The notes beneath the pieces are model-generated. The model was given only the letters and a program-made list of their open reading frames with translations, searched no databases and was not told the DNA's origin. This document shows positions 35,178 through 43,267 of a stretch of 64,000 bases of DNA, piece after piece. The stretch spans positions 42,506 to 106,505 of the forward strand of contig CAZVLQ010000003.1 in the NCBI GenBank assembly GCA_964628185.1, written 5' to 3'. Position 1 is the stretch's first letter, and each line of letters begins with the position of its first letter. A program made the position numbers and the translations under genes. The DNA is from CAZVLQ01 sp964628185 (GTDB lineage Bacteria; Pseudomonadota; Zetaproteobacteria; Mariprofundales; Mariprofundaceae).

Positions 35178-35256
35178 GGGCTAGCCCTGACCTTTACACA
35201 CAAATCGCCCGAAGGCGTCTCGCACGGATGGGTGCTCTCGAAGCCCTTGAGGCGGG
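35171..35256. repeat. Remnants of family A and family B element ends
   Basis: ATTGCACGGGCTAG (35171-35184) resembles one end of family A; CCTTTACACACAAATC (35191-35206) matches the family B terminal repeat, and the following bases (CGCCCGAAGG) are shared with B1. No opposite end is found before xseB. It fills the gap between xseB and ispA. Confidence 0.5.
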
Positions 35257-35490
35257 TCAAGGCTCACTGCTGTCTTCTTCGGTTCCCAGAACCTGCAAGC
35301 GTTGCTCCGCCGAATCCAGCAGCGTTTCACAGCGCCGTGTCAACTTTACGCCTTCCTCAAAGGCTGCCACGCTTTCCTCCAGCGGAAGGCGCCCGGATTC
35401 AAGTTTTTCCACCAGCCTGGTCAGCCGCGCCAGGGCCTGTTCAAAGTCAAGTGCATCAATCCCGGTATCGGAAGATTTGGATTCGGTCAC
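35257..35490 (-). CDS. xseB: Exodeoxyribonuclease VII small subunit
   Basis: A 77-residue acidic helical protein: LDFEQALARLTRLVEKLESG, LPLEESVAAFEEGVKLTRRC, the XseB pattern. It forms exonuclease VII with XseA, which is not in the window. Start GTG 35490 gives the normal length. The order xseB-ispA-dxs is the classic proteobacterial one. The 80-base gap to ispA contains repeat-element remnants. Confidence 0.93.
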   Translation of the reverse strand: MTESKSSDTGIDALDFEQALARLTRLVEKLESGRLPLEESVAAFEEGVKLTRRCETLLDSAEQRLQVLGTEEDSSEP

Positions 35491-35686
35491 CCTTCACCCC
35501 GTATGCGTGGTCCATCAATCACCATCTTCCGGCCATTGTAGGGTTCGAACATGCAGGGTCAATCGGAAACGTATCCGGAGACTCCCTGTCACAATCCGGC
35601 TATTGCCGGAACTGGCTGTGCAGGAACCGGATCACGGAATAACAGTGTGCGGGCTGATAGACCCTGTACACCATGATTGCATAGCT

Positions 35687-36082
35687 TCAGGCAAAGTTCT
35701 GTTTCAGAACATGTATATTCTTTCCCCCGCTGTAAAAATATTCAAACTCGCTTGTGCCGGCATGAACCAGCGCCATTCCACGCCCGCTTTCGGCCATCGG
35801 CTCCATCGCCTCCTGCGGCAATGGATTCTCATAGGGATCATTGCCATCCACGATGGTCGCAACAAGCACCGAACCATGCACGTCCAGGCACATGTTCCAT
35901 AAATCCGTTTCATCCTGTTTACCATGCCGGATAATGTTGGTCATCACTTCCACAACCGCCAGTTCCCACATATACCAGCGCATATGACGCAGCATGGCCC
36001 CGGGCAGGGCGGTGCGCATATCCTTCACGGCCACACGAACAGCATGGTATGCGGAAGGGTATTCACTGCAGAAAATATTCAT
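35687..36082 (-). CDS. RsbW/SpoIIAB-like anti-sigma factor kinase domain
   Basis: A 131-residue HATPase_c_2 protein. The N box is in WELAVVEVMTNIIRHG near residue 40 and the G1-type segment in DGNDPYENPLP and ESGRGMALVHAGTSEFEY. Such proteins bind a target and phosphorylate a partner STAS protein on serine; the partner is probably encoded immediately upstream (36088-36411, 5-base gap). The controlled sigma factor or effector is not in view. The following 35491-35686 (downstream, on this strand) holds nothing I recognise. Confidence 0.85.
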   Translation of the reverse strand: MNIFCSEYPSAYHAVRVAVKDMRTALPGAMLRHMRWYMWELAVVEVMTNIIRHGKQDETDLWNMCLDVHGSVLVATIVDGNDPYENPLPQEAMEPMAESGRGMALVHAGTSEFEYFYSGGKNIHVLKQNFA

Positions 36083-36087
36083 GCGGC

Positions 36088-36411
36088 TTAACCCTGCAAA
36101 GCCGATTCCACATCCTCAAACACTGAAAATACCTGATCCAGCCGGGTGAGCCTGAGCAGCATGTGGATATGACCGCTGACATTCGCCAGCCTCAGATTGC
36201 CCTCATCAAGGCGTTTGACAACTGCGACCATGGCCCCCAGGCCGGAACTGTCAATAAATTTCATGCCCGACAGATCCAGCACGATGCGGGAAACATGCCC
36301 CGCCTCCGCAATAACCTGATCACGAAAATCCTGCGCCACCATAGCGTCCAGCCGTTCATAACCCGGCACAACCACCATTGCATCATTTTTCTTATCATAA
36401 TGGAAATCCAT
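36088..36411 (-). CDS. STAS-domain anti-anti-sigma factor
   Basis: A 107-residue STAS protein with the phosphorylatable serine in LSGMKFIDSSGLGAMVAVVK near residue 55. In partner-switching systems the unphosphorylated STAS protein captures the RsbW-like kinase and frees its target. It lies between a nucleotidyltransferase gene and the kinase gene, all on the minus strand with short gaps (14 and 5 bases), which suggests one operon and possibly control of surface-polysaccharide synthesis. Confidence 0.9.
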   Translation of the reverse strand: MDFHYDKKNDAMVVVPGYERLDAMVAQDFRDQVIAEAGHVSRIVLDLSGMKFIDSSGLGAMVAVVKRLDEGNLRLANVSGHIHMLLRLTRLDQVFSVFEDVESALQG

Positions 36412-36425
36412 ACCCTGACTCCCGG

Positions 36426-37574
36426 TTATCTCCTCAGCCCTTCCAGCACCGCCGCAGCCGTGGAACAGTCGCTGGAAAGGCGCGCATCTTCCACGATCCA
36501 GTTAAGATCCGCCTCGGCCAGATTGACCGTGCAGCCGTTCCTGTCCACGCAATGCGGACCGAAGATGACCAGATCTTCCAGTCTGGCAGCGCTTCCCACC
36601 CGGGTATACTCAAACAGAATGCTGCGTGAAACCTCGGCGCCGGCCTTGACCTGACAGCCATGCCCCATCCATATCGGACCCGTCAGCCTGCTGCCCGCCT
36701 CGATGCGGGAACCCGAGCCGATATATATCGGGCCATCGATCAGCACCTCATCCCAGTCCACGCACACGTTCAGGCCGGCCCATACGCCCGGCCTGATCTC
36801 CCGCCCAGGCATGGATATCCCACGCATGCCGCCCTGTAATACCAGTTGGTGCGCCACCCAGAAATCGGCCACATTGCCGATGTCCACCCAGTTGAAGGGA
36901 AGGTTGATGGCATAAAAAGGTATGCCGCGTTTCACCAGCAATGGAAACAGATCAGTGCCGATATCGAACTCTTTTCCCGGGGGAACGAGATCCAGCACTT
37001 CGGGCTCAAAGATGTAAATGCCGGTGCTGGCGAGGTTGGAGGCGGCTTCCTTACGGAATGGTTTTTCCTGGAATAATGTGATCCGTCCGTCCGTATCGGC
37101 GACTACCACCCCGTAGCCGGAAACGTCTTCCCAGGCAACCTCCTTGACAATCAGACTGGCAACCGCCCCTCTGCGCCTGTGTTCACGCAGGGCCGCGCTG
37201 ATATCCAGATCAATCAGGGCATCACCGCAAACGACAAGGAATGTGTCATCAAAAAAACCACCGAAATCCTGGATTTTCCTGATTCCTCCGGCCGATCCCA
37301 TGGCATGAGAATGAATCTTGTCGTGCTCCAGGCTGCCCTCGAACGAGTATCCGATTTCCACATTCCAGCGCCGCCCGTCGCGGAAGTAATTTTCAATCTG
37401 CTCCGGCAGATAACTGACATTCACCATGATTTCCCTGACGTCGTGGCTGGCGAGCACCTCGATGAGATATTCCATGATTGGTTTGCCAAGTACCGGAATC
37501 ATCGGCTTGGGTATCTCATTGGTCAGTGGCCGCATACGCGTGCCATGTCCGGCTGCCAGGATCATCCCTTTCAT
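36426..37574 (-). CDS. NDP-sugar pyrophosphorylase with a left-handed beta-helix C-terminus
   Basis: A 382-residue sugar nucleotidyltransferase. MKGMILAAGHGTRMRPLTNE holds the nucleotide-binding GxGTRMRP loop and PKPMIPVLGKPIMEY follows; the catalytic region includes VVCGDALIDLDI and FQEKPFRKE. From about residue 255 hexapeptide-like repeats appear (IYIGSGSRIEAGSRLTGPIW). It resembles mannose-1-phosphate guanylyltransferases or glucose-1-phosphate thymidylyltransferase-like proteins; the sugar cannot be fixed by eye. It precedes the STAS/RsbW-like pair on the same strand. Confidence 0.85.
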   Translation of the reverse strand: MKGMILAAGHGTRMRPLTNEIPKPMIPVLGKPIMEYLIEVLASHDVREIMVNVSYLPEQIENYFRDGRRWNVEIGYSFEGSLEHDKIHSHAMGSAGGIRKIQDFGGFFDDTFLVVCGDALIDLDISAALREHRRRGAVASLIVKEVAWEDVSGYGVVVADTDGRITLFQEKPFRKEAASNLASTGIYIFEPEVLDLVPPGKEFDIGTDLFPLLVKRGIPFYAINLPFNWVDIGNVADFWVAHQLVLQGGMRGISMPGREIRPGVWAGLNVCVDWDEVLIDGPIYIGSGSRIEAGSRLTGPIWMGHGCQVKAGAEVSRSILFEYTRVGSAARLEDLVIFGPHCVDRNGCTVNLAEADLNWIVEDARLSSDCSTAAAVLEGLRR

Positions 37575-37672
37575 CGTTTCCCCCGAAAAAACAGCTTTGT
37601 CAAATATTCTTGTTCGGACCTTACTTCAGGAACATATCCACAGGTTCAGGCTTTGCAAGCCCGCATGCTTGG

Positions 37673-37744
37673 AAAAACGGGGACAGTTTACTTTCTTCCC
37701 CGGCGAAGCCGAACACGGGAAAAAGTGAAACTGTCCCCGTTTTT
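37673..37744. repeat. REP-like hairpin with GGGGACAGTTT arms
   Basis: Left arm AAAAACGGGGACAGTTT (37673-37689) and right arm AAACTGTCCCCGTTTTT (37728-37744) are perfect complements over 17 bp, with inner partial pairing. The arm sequence matches a motif I associate with REP elements moved by RAYT transposases. No transposase gene is present. It lies between the msrB 3' end and the nucleotidyltransferase start and may double as a terminator for minus-strand transcripts. Confidence 0.7.
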
Positions 37745-37751
37745 CGATTGA

Positions 37752-38282
37752 TTACTTTTTGAACAGGGAACGGAATTCCCCATAGCCTTCCCGCGCCAGC
37801 GCCGACACGGGAACAAAACGCAGGGATGCGGAATTGATGCAGTAACGCAGACCCGTCGGCGGCGGGCCGTCATTGAATACATGCCCGAGATGTGAATCGG
37901 CATGCCTGCTTCTGATTTCGGTGCGCAGCATCAGCCAGCTGCGATCCTCTTTCGTGACAATATTCCCGGCAACCAGCGGGCGACTGAAGCTGGGCCAGCC
38001 CGTGCCGGAATTGAATTTATCGGTTGAGCTGAACAGCGGCTCGCCTGAAACGACATCCACGTAAATACCCGGCGCATGGTTATCCCACCAGGTATTGTGG
38101 AAGGGGCGCTCGGTGCTGTTTTTGCGCACCACCTCATACTGCAGCGGCGTAAGCCGTTGCTTCAATTCGCTGTCGGGCGGGCGCCGCCAGTCCGGATCAC
38201 TTGCCAGATTCCCGGCATTCGCAGCCGTTACATGGACCATGGCGCACCCCGCCAGAAGAAGATAGATCAATCTGCGCATCAT
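37752..38282 (-). CDS. msrB: Peptide-methionine (R)-S-oxide reductase, lipoprotein form without the zinc site
   Basis: A 176-residue MsrB that reduces R-methionine sulfoxide in proteins. The N-terminus MMRRLIYLLLAGCAMVHV is a signal peptide with a possible lipobox (LLAGC), so the enzyme probably works in the periplasm, perhaps membrane-anchored. Conserved blocks: KFNSGTGWPSFSRPL, HADSHLGHVFNDGPPPTGLR and the catalytic Cys in RYCINSASLRF. The two CxxC pairs that bind zinc in many MsrB proteins are replaced (YVDVVSGEPLF and EIRSRHADSHLGH), so this is the zinc-free class. It follows DUF72 by about 80 bases. Confidence 0.92.
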   Translation of the reverse strand: MMRRLIYLLLAGCAMVHVTAANAGNLASDPDWRRPPDSELKQRLTPLQYEVVRKNSTERPFHNTWWDNHAPGIYVDVVSGEPLFSSTDKFNSGTGWPSFSRPLVAGNIVTKEDRSWLMLRTEIRSRHADSHLGHVFNDGPPPTGLRYCINSASLRFVPVSALAREGYGEFRSLFKK

Positions 38283-38362
38283 ACTTATATGTCCGGCGCA
38301 AGGCACGACCGCTTACGCGCCAACGCCGGAGATCAATGCTAATCCAATAAGGCAGGCAAAGT

Positions 38363-39082
38363 CTAACCGGACTCGGCAAGCAATTCCCGTAGTCTGTGAG
38401 CGTTGTTGGGCGCAGCGGCTCCCGCATCGTTGTTAAAATATGTCCAGATTGTCTTCGCTCCGCTCATCCGCAAACGGTCTGCCCGTCCGGCAAGTTCTTT
38501 ATCCGAGTAGTCATGCCGGTACCACGGGTCGCCATGCATACGAAGATACAGATCCCCATGACTGACAATCATATCGTCCGGAAGCCCGGGCGCATGCACA
38601 GAGCAAAAGATGGCGCCGGAGTCCTCAATCGCCTGGAATACATCCCGATTCCACCAACTTGCGTGACGGAACTCAACGACATTGCGGAATCCGGGGCACA
38701 GGCCGGCCAGAATGCGGCCAAGGTTTGTTGCATTGAAGTGAAAAGTCGGCGGCATCTGAAACAGCAGGCAACCGAGCCTGTCGCCGAGCGGCGCAAGTAT
38801 TTCGTAAAGATCCGCGAGCTGGCGGGCGCAATCGTGAAAACGCTTCCGGTGCGTGATGATCCGTGGCGCCTTGACGGAATAGACGAAGCCGTCCGGCGCC
38901 TGCCGCATCCAGCGGCTGACGGCACTGTCGGTGGGAAACCGGTAGAAACTGGCATTGATTTCCACCGTATCAAAATGATCCGCATACCAGGCAAACCAGC
39001 GATGCGCAGGCAACCCGTCCGGGTACCAGAGCCCCGCCCAGCCACGGTAATAATAACCTGAACAACCAATCCTTGTGTTCAT
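38363..39082 (-). CDS. DUF72 family protein
   Basis: A 239-residue TIM-barrel-like DUF72 protein (YecE family) of unknown biochemical function. Family blocks: IGCSGYYYRGWAGLWYP, FDTVEINASFYRFPT, SVKAPRIITHRKR, LLFQMPPTFHFN, VEFRHASWW and YLRMHGDPWYRHDYSDKEL, then the C-terminal YFNNDAGAAAPNNA. The ATG at 39082 starts at the family N-terminus; an upstream TTG at 39106 would add eight residues. No operon partner is evident; msrB lies downstream. Confidence 0.9.
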   Translation of the reverse strand: MNTRIGCSGYYYRGWAGLWYPDGLPAHRWFAWYADHFDTVEINASFYRFPTDSAVSRWMRQAPDGFVYSVKAPRIITHRKRFHDCARQLADLYEILAPLGDRLGCLLFQMPPTFHFNATNLGRILAGLCPGFRNVVEFRHASWWNRDVFQAIEDSGAIFCSVHAPGLPDDMIVSHGDLYLRMHGDPWYRHDYSDKELAGRADRLRMSGAKTIWTYFNNDAGAAAPNNAHRLRELLAESG

Positions 39083-39156
39083 GACACAAGCATAGCCTGT
39101 CTTCAACCGCGGGGCCTTCTCCTCGACACAAATACAAACCGCCTTGGGACTTGCGT

Positions 39157-39370
39157 ATGCGGCTTATGCATGTGGCGGACAGCAACTCACAGGCAGTTCA
39201 CTATGTATTTATTTATAAAGACAATGCATTTGCTCAGGGAACCCATGGGGTGCTCAAAGACAATGTGATCAAGTACACCGATGAAGGCCAGTAAGCCTGA
39301 GCTGATCCGCTTCGAGACTTCCCGGGAGGCCGAAGCCTTCTACCAGGCTGTCAACAAGAAAGTATCCTGA
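39157..39370 (+). CDS. Small hypothetical protein, probably frameshifted
   Basis: ATG 39157 opens a 45-residue frame (MRLMHVADSNSQAVHYVFIY ... GVLKDNVIKYTDEGQ) ending at 39294. Overlapping it, ATG 39281 opens 29 residues (KASKPELIRFETSREAEAFY, then QAVNKKVS) ending at 39370. The two pieces read like the halves of one small soluble protein of about 70 residues joined by a frameshift near 39281-39292. A strong terminator follows at 39396. I recognise no family. The region also separates the divergent DUF72 gene from lgt. Confidence 0.4.
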
Positions 39371-39395
39371 ACGCGACCGCGTTTGGAACCCGATC

Positions 39396-39428
39396 ACAGG
39401 GGCCGCATCGCGGCCCCTGTTCTTTTTC
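39396..39428 (+). terminator. Rho-independent terminator
   Basis: ACAGGGGCCGC-ATC-GCGGCCCCTGT, an 11-bp perfect stem with a 3-base loop, followed by TCTTTTTC. It ends the small plus-strand gene at 39157-39370. On the minus strand it lies 90 bases beyond the lgt stop and could also help terminate lgt transcripts. Confidence 0.85.
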
Positions 39429-39485
39429 GAGTCTGGAAACCTTCAGGACAGGACTCCGGCAGGTTTACGATGCAAGAGTGATAAA

Positions 39486-40277
39486 TTATGCGGTTTGCCT
39501 GCGAAAAAGAAGAAAAAGCCAGATCACACCCGCGATCAGCATGGCCGAGGAAAGCAGCATACCCATCGTCACCGGCCCGAACAGGAAACCCAGTTGCGGG
39601 TCGGGCTGGCGGAACTGCTCGCAGAAAATACGCGCCACGGCGTAGCCTGTGAGAAACAGCGCCACCCGCGCACCTTCGGGCCAGTCCCGTTTGCGGGTGA
39701 ACCACAACAGGCAGAACAGGGCGATGCCTTCCAGTGACAGCTCATAAAGCTGGCTGGGATGGCGTGGCTCGGGCCCGGCTTGCGGAAATACCATGCCCCA
39801 TGACATATCGGTCACCCTGCCCCAGAGCTCGCCGTTGATGAAATTGCCCAGCCGGCCCAGCGCCAGCCCCAGCGGGGCGGCGGTAAAAATACGGTCCGCC
39901 AGCATCAGAAAAGGCAAGTGGTATTTACGGCAGTACAGCCAGCCCGCGATCAGCGGCCCCAGCATACCGCCGTGAAAGGACATACCTCCCCGCCACACAT
40001 AAAACACATCCAGCGGATGCTGCATGTAGTAATGTGGATTGTAGAACATGATATAGGCGATTCTGCCACCGAGGATCACGCCGAGAATCAGCCAGGTGAA
40101 CAGACCCTCGAAATACTCGGGCGCAACGCGCGACTCCCATTCACCGCGTTCGATCATTTGCCGCTTCGCCAGCCAGTAGATAAGCACGAAACCGATCACG
40201 TACATCAGCCCGTACCAGTGGATGGCCAGAGGCCCGATACGGATGGCAACAGGATCAAAGCCGGGCCAGGTCAGCAT
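39486..40277 (-). CDS. lgt: Phosphatidylglycerol--prolipoprotein diacylglyceryl transferase
   Basis: First enzyme of lipoprotein maturation, acting before LspA and Lnt, both encoded in this window. The 263-residue inner-membrane protein has about seven helices, AIHWYGLMYVIGF, ILGGRIAYIMFY, WRGGMSFHGGMLG and the Lgt signature GRLGNFINGELWGR near residue 135. ATG 40277 gives the family N-terminus MLTWPGFDPVAI; the frame extends upstream into the uppP stop region. Only one base separates it from the uppP stop. Confidence 0.96.
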   Translation of the reverse strand: MLTWPGFDPVAIRIGPLAIHWYGLMYVIGFVLIYWLAKRQMIERGEWESRVAPEYFEGLFTWLILGVILGGRIAYIMFYNPHYYMQHPLDVFYVWRGGMSFHGGMLGPLIAGWLYCRKYHLPFLMLADRIFTAAPLGLALGRLGNFINGELWGRVTDMSWGMVFPQAGPEPRHPSQLYELSLEGIALFCLLWFTRKRDWPEGARVALFLTGYAVARIFCEQFRQPDPQLGFLFGPVTMGMLLSSAMLIAGVIWLFLLFRRQTA

Positions 40278-40278
40278 G

Positions 40279-41097
40279 TCAGGTCGCCAGCGCCAGCAGC
40301 GCCACACCCAGCGCAACGCGGTATATGACAAAGGGCGTCATGCCGGTTCGCTCAAGAAACTTCAGGAAATAGTGAATACACAGATAGGCGGACACGGCCG
40401 AGACGAGATAACCGGTGATCAGCTCAGGGGCGGCCGCGGCCTGATCCGGCTGCTCAATCCAGTCCTTCACCTTAAGCCCACCCGCCAGCATGATCACCGG
40501 GATGGAAAGCAGAAAGGAAAAGCGCGCGGCAGCCTCACGCGTGTAGCCCAGCATCAGACCCGCGGTCATGGTAATGCCGGAGCGAGACGTGCCCGGAATC
40601 AGGGCCACAGCCTGTGCCAGGCCGACGATAAGGGCGCCTTTCAGCGTCCATTCGCCCTCCAGCCGGATGCGCTTTCCCGCCCGGTCGGACAGCCACAGGA
40701 GCAGGCCGAAACCGATGGACGCCCAGGCAATCACCGATACGGTGCGCAGCTGGTGCTCCACCACATCCTTGAAGGCCAGCCCGGCCAGACCCACCGGAAT
40801 GGTGGCCAGCAGAATGAGCCATGCCAGCCTGCCTTCTTCGTCGGCATGCCATGAACGGGCGACCAGCGTACGACCAAACCCGGCGCTCAGGCATGCCAGT
40901 TCCGTGCGAAAATACAAAAGCACGGCCGTCAGCGAGCCCAGATGCAGCACACAGTCAAAGGCCAGGCCCTGGTCCGGCCAGTCGGACAGCAACGGAACCA
41001 GCGCCAGATGCGCGGACGAGGAAATCGGCAGAAATTCGGTCAGTCCCTGAATCAGGGACAGTACGATGGCCTGAATCATATTTATTTGTTCAATCAT
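40279..41097 (-). CDS. uppP: Undecaprenyl-diphosphate phosphatase (BacA/UppP)
   Basis: A 272-residue polytopic membrane phosphatase that recycles the undecaprenyl carrier for peptidoglycan and O-antigen synthesis. Signature loops: QGLTEFLPISSSAHLAL near residue 20 and ALIPGTSRSGITMTAGL near residue 160. The start is either ATG 41097 (MIEQINMIQAIVLS) or ATG 41079; neither has a strong ribosome-binding site. The open frame continues far upstream into the divergent sppA gene and is not coding there. Confidence 0.95.
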   Translation of the reverse strand: MIEQINMIQAIVLSLIQGLTEFLPISSSAHLALVPLLSDWPDQGLAFDCVLHLGSLTAVLLYFRTELACLSAGFGRTLVARSWHADEEGRLAWLILLATIPVGLAGLAFKDVVEHQLRTVSVIAWASIGFGLLLWLSDRAGKRIRLEGEWTLKGALIVGLAQAVALIPGTSRSGITMTAGLMLGYTREAAARFSFLLSIPVIMLAGGLKVKDWIEQPDQAAAAPELITGYLVSAVSAYLCIHYFLKFLERTGMTPFVIYRVALGVALLALAT

Positions 41098-41191
41098 GCG
41101 CGGCACTCTACGGCATGGTCCCGGAGAAGAAAGACCTGGTCCCGGGCAGCCGACTACAGATTTAAGTAACTGAAAGCGCGAGAGGTACGCA

Positions 41192-42991
41192 ATGTTTGCC
41201 AAATTCCTGCACATACTGGACTTCACAAGACGAGCCGTACTGGGCGTGATTTTTTTGCTCATGCTGGGAGTGCTGGCAGTCGTGTTCATCACGATGCGAC
41301 CATCCGTTCCCGAGCATGCGGTCCTCGTCCTGGACCCAAAAGGCGCACTGGTGGAAGAACTGGCGGTGCCGGGTTCGGCATTCCCTCTGGCCATGCCGGC
41401 GGCGGAGCAGGCGCGCATGCGGGACCTCGTGCGCGCCATTCATGCAGCCCGTGATGACAGACACATCCGCATGATACTGCTTGATCTGAAGGATCTGGAT
41501 CGAGCCCCGCTCACCAAACTGCAGGCCCTGCGCCGGGCCATTGATGACTTCAAGACAGGCGGCAAGAAGGTCATTGCCAGCGCGAACAGCTATACCCAGA
41601 CGCAGTATTACCTCGCCGCCAGTGCCGACACGGTCTATCTCCATCCGATGGGCATGGTGTTACTCACCGGCTTTTCCCTGTACCGCAATTATTTCAGGGA
41701 CGCCCTGGGAAAAATGAATGTGAAGGTGCATCTCTTCCGTGCGGGAAAATACAAGTCCGCCGCCGAGCCTTTCGTGCGCAACAGCATGTCCGAATCCGCA
41801 CGCGTGGCGGATCAGGCCGTATTGAAACAACTGTGGTATTTGTATAAACAGGATGTGGCGCATATGCGAAAAATAAAGGCGCAGGATATACAAAACCTTC
41901 TGGATCATCTCGCCAGCCATGTGCAGAAGCAGCACGGTAATCTCGCCAGGCTGGCACTAAAGATGCGGCTGGTGGACAAGCTCGCCACCCGTGCCGGTGT
42001 CCGGGCAAACATCGCCCGTGAACTGGGGACGGGCGATGCGTTCTCCCTTCCCGCAATTAAATATAAACAATATCTGCGGGCGCTGGGCCCGGAGCACGCA
42101 CCTGAAGGAAAACGGCAGATCGGTCTGCTTGTGGCCAGCGGTCCGATACTGGATGGTGAGCAGCCGCCCGGCGCCGTTGGCAGCACATCTTTCGCGCGGC
42201 TGGCGCACAAGGCGGCAAGCGATAAACGCATCAGGGCCGTGGTGCTGCGCATCGACAGCCCCGGCGGCAGTGCGCTGGCTTCCGAAACCATTCGCCGAAG
42301 CGTTGAGGAAATCAGGCAGGCGGGGAAACCGGTCGTGGTGTCCATGGGCAGCATGGCCGCATCCGGTGGCTACTGGATGGCGACGGCTGCCGACGAAATA
42401 TGGGCCGCAACGGCCACCCTGACCGGCTCTATCGGCGTATTCGGCCTGTTTCCCGATTTCAATGCAGGCCTGGACGCCATCGGCATCCACAGCGACGGTG
42501 TGAAAACCACCGAAATTGCCGGCGGCCTGCGCCCGGATCGCCCGCTCAGCCCGGAACTGGCCAGGGTTATCCAGATGAGCGTGGATCAAATCTATGGTGC
42601 GTTTATCAACCGGGTCGCCAGGGGCAGAAATATGGACGCCGCCAGGGCGCGAAGCGTGGCGAAAGGCCGGGTATGGACCGGGGCAGATGCGCTCAGGATC
42701 GGACTGGTGGATCACCTGGGGGAGCAGGACGAAGCAATCGCCGCGGCTGCCAGGCGCGCCGGGCTCGGCAAGAATTATCAGGTGAAACGCATCCGGCCAA
42801 GGCGCGGCGTGCGTGAACTGATCATGGAGAATCTGCTGGGCGAGGTCAGGACCATCATGACAGGCCTGTTTCCCGGCCCTCTGACGATGATCCCTGCTTC
42901 GTGGCGGCAGGGCGGCAGCATGCTTGCCCTGGCCCGCCTGATCAAACCCACCGGCGGCATCTACGCCTGGTGCGAAACGCCACCGCTATGA
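41192..42991 (+). CDS. sppA: Signal peptide peptidase SppA, 67-kDa type
   Basis: A 599-residue membrane-anchored serine protease that digests cleaved signal peptides at the periplasmic face. An N-terminal anchor (VLGVIFLLMLGVLAVVF) is followed by two tandem S49 domains. The catalytic Lys lies in HLFRAGKYKSAAEPF near residue 190 of the first domain, the Ser in SMGSMAASGGYWMA near 390 of the second. GAGAGG precedes the ATG. It converges on the fatty-acid hydroxylase gene with repeat A3 between them. Confidence 0.95.
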   Translation: MFAKFLHILDFTRRAVLGVIFLLMLGVLAVVFITMRPSVPEHAVLVLDPKGALVEELAVPGSAFPLAMPAAEQARMRDLVRAIHAARDDRHIRMILLDLKDLDRAPLTKLQALRRAIDDFKTGGKKVIASANSYTQTQYYLAASADTVYLHPMGMVLLTGFSLYRNYFRDALGKMNVKVHLFRAGKYKSAAEPFVRNSMSESARVADQAVLKQLWYLYKQDVAHMRKIKAQDIQNLLDHLASHVQKQHGNLARLALKMRLVDKLATRAGVRANIARELGTGDAFSLPAIKYKQYLRALGPEHAPEGKRQIGLLVASGPILDGEQPPGAVGSTSFARLAHKAASDKRIRAVVLRIDSPGGSALASETIRRSVEEIRQAGKPVVVSMGSMAASGGYWMATAADEIWAATATLTGSIGVFGLFPDFNAGLDAIGIHSDGVKTTEIAGGLRPDRPLSPELARVIQMSVDQIYGAFINRVARGRNMDAARARSVAKGRVWTGADALRIGLVDHLGEQDEAIAAAARRAGLGKNYQVKRIRPRRGVRELIMENLLGEVRTIMTGLFPGPLTMIPASWRQGGSMLALARLIKPTGGIYAWCETPPL

Positions 42992-43000
42992 TATCCGTCT

Positions 43001-43020
43001 TTATGCAGTATGCGGGTTAA
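43001..43020. repeat. Extra end of a family A element
   Basis: TTATGCAGTATGCGGGTTAA directly abuts copy A3 and is an inverted copy of its left end, as if a second element had lost everything but its terminal repeat. Confidence 0.5.
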
Positions 43021-43267
43021 CCCGTATATTGCACGAGGATTCGGAATTCAGGCTTGTGATGGCAAAGCAGGCCGGTTGTTTGGACGCAGGAGCATAGCCG
43101 TAGCTATGGTCCGAGGCCAAACGGCCGGGATGCAAAGCCAGCGCGGGTCTGAAACCGAATAGGACAAACCGTAACTACGGGCGAAGGAAGGAAAATCCGT
43201 GCAACGCTTTGATGCAACATGCCATTTTATCCATCAAACTGCCGCCTTCGTGCAATATGCGGGTTAA
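43017..43267 (-). repeat. Inverted-repeat element, family A, copy 3 (251 bp, diverged)
   Basis: Ends TTAACCCGTATATTGCACGAGG and its inverted partner; interior retains the CATAGC...GCTATG palindrome and the TGAAACCG..TAGGACAAA stretch but has drifted most from the other copies. The small frame that is open in copies 1, 2, 4 and 5 is broken here. It lies between convergent sppA and the hydroxylase and gives the latter its TAA stop. Confidence 0.8.

Noticed and set aside
35491..35686. Possible tRNA (a GGGTTCGAACATGC stretch resembling a T-loop)
   Set aside because: No matching acceptor, D or anticodon arms could be found on either strand.
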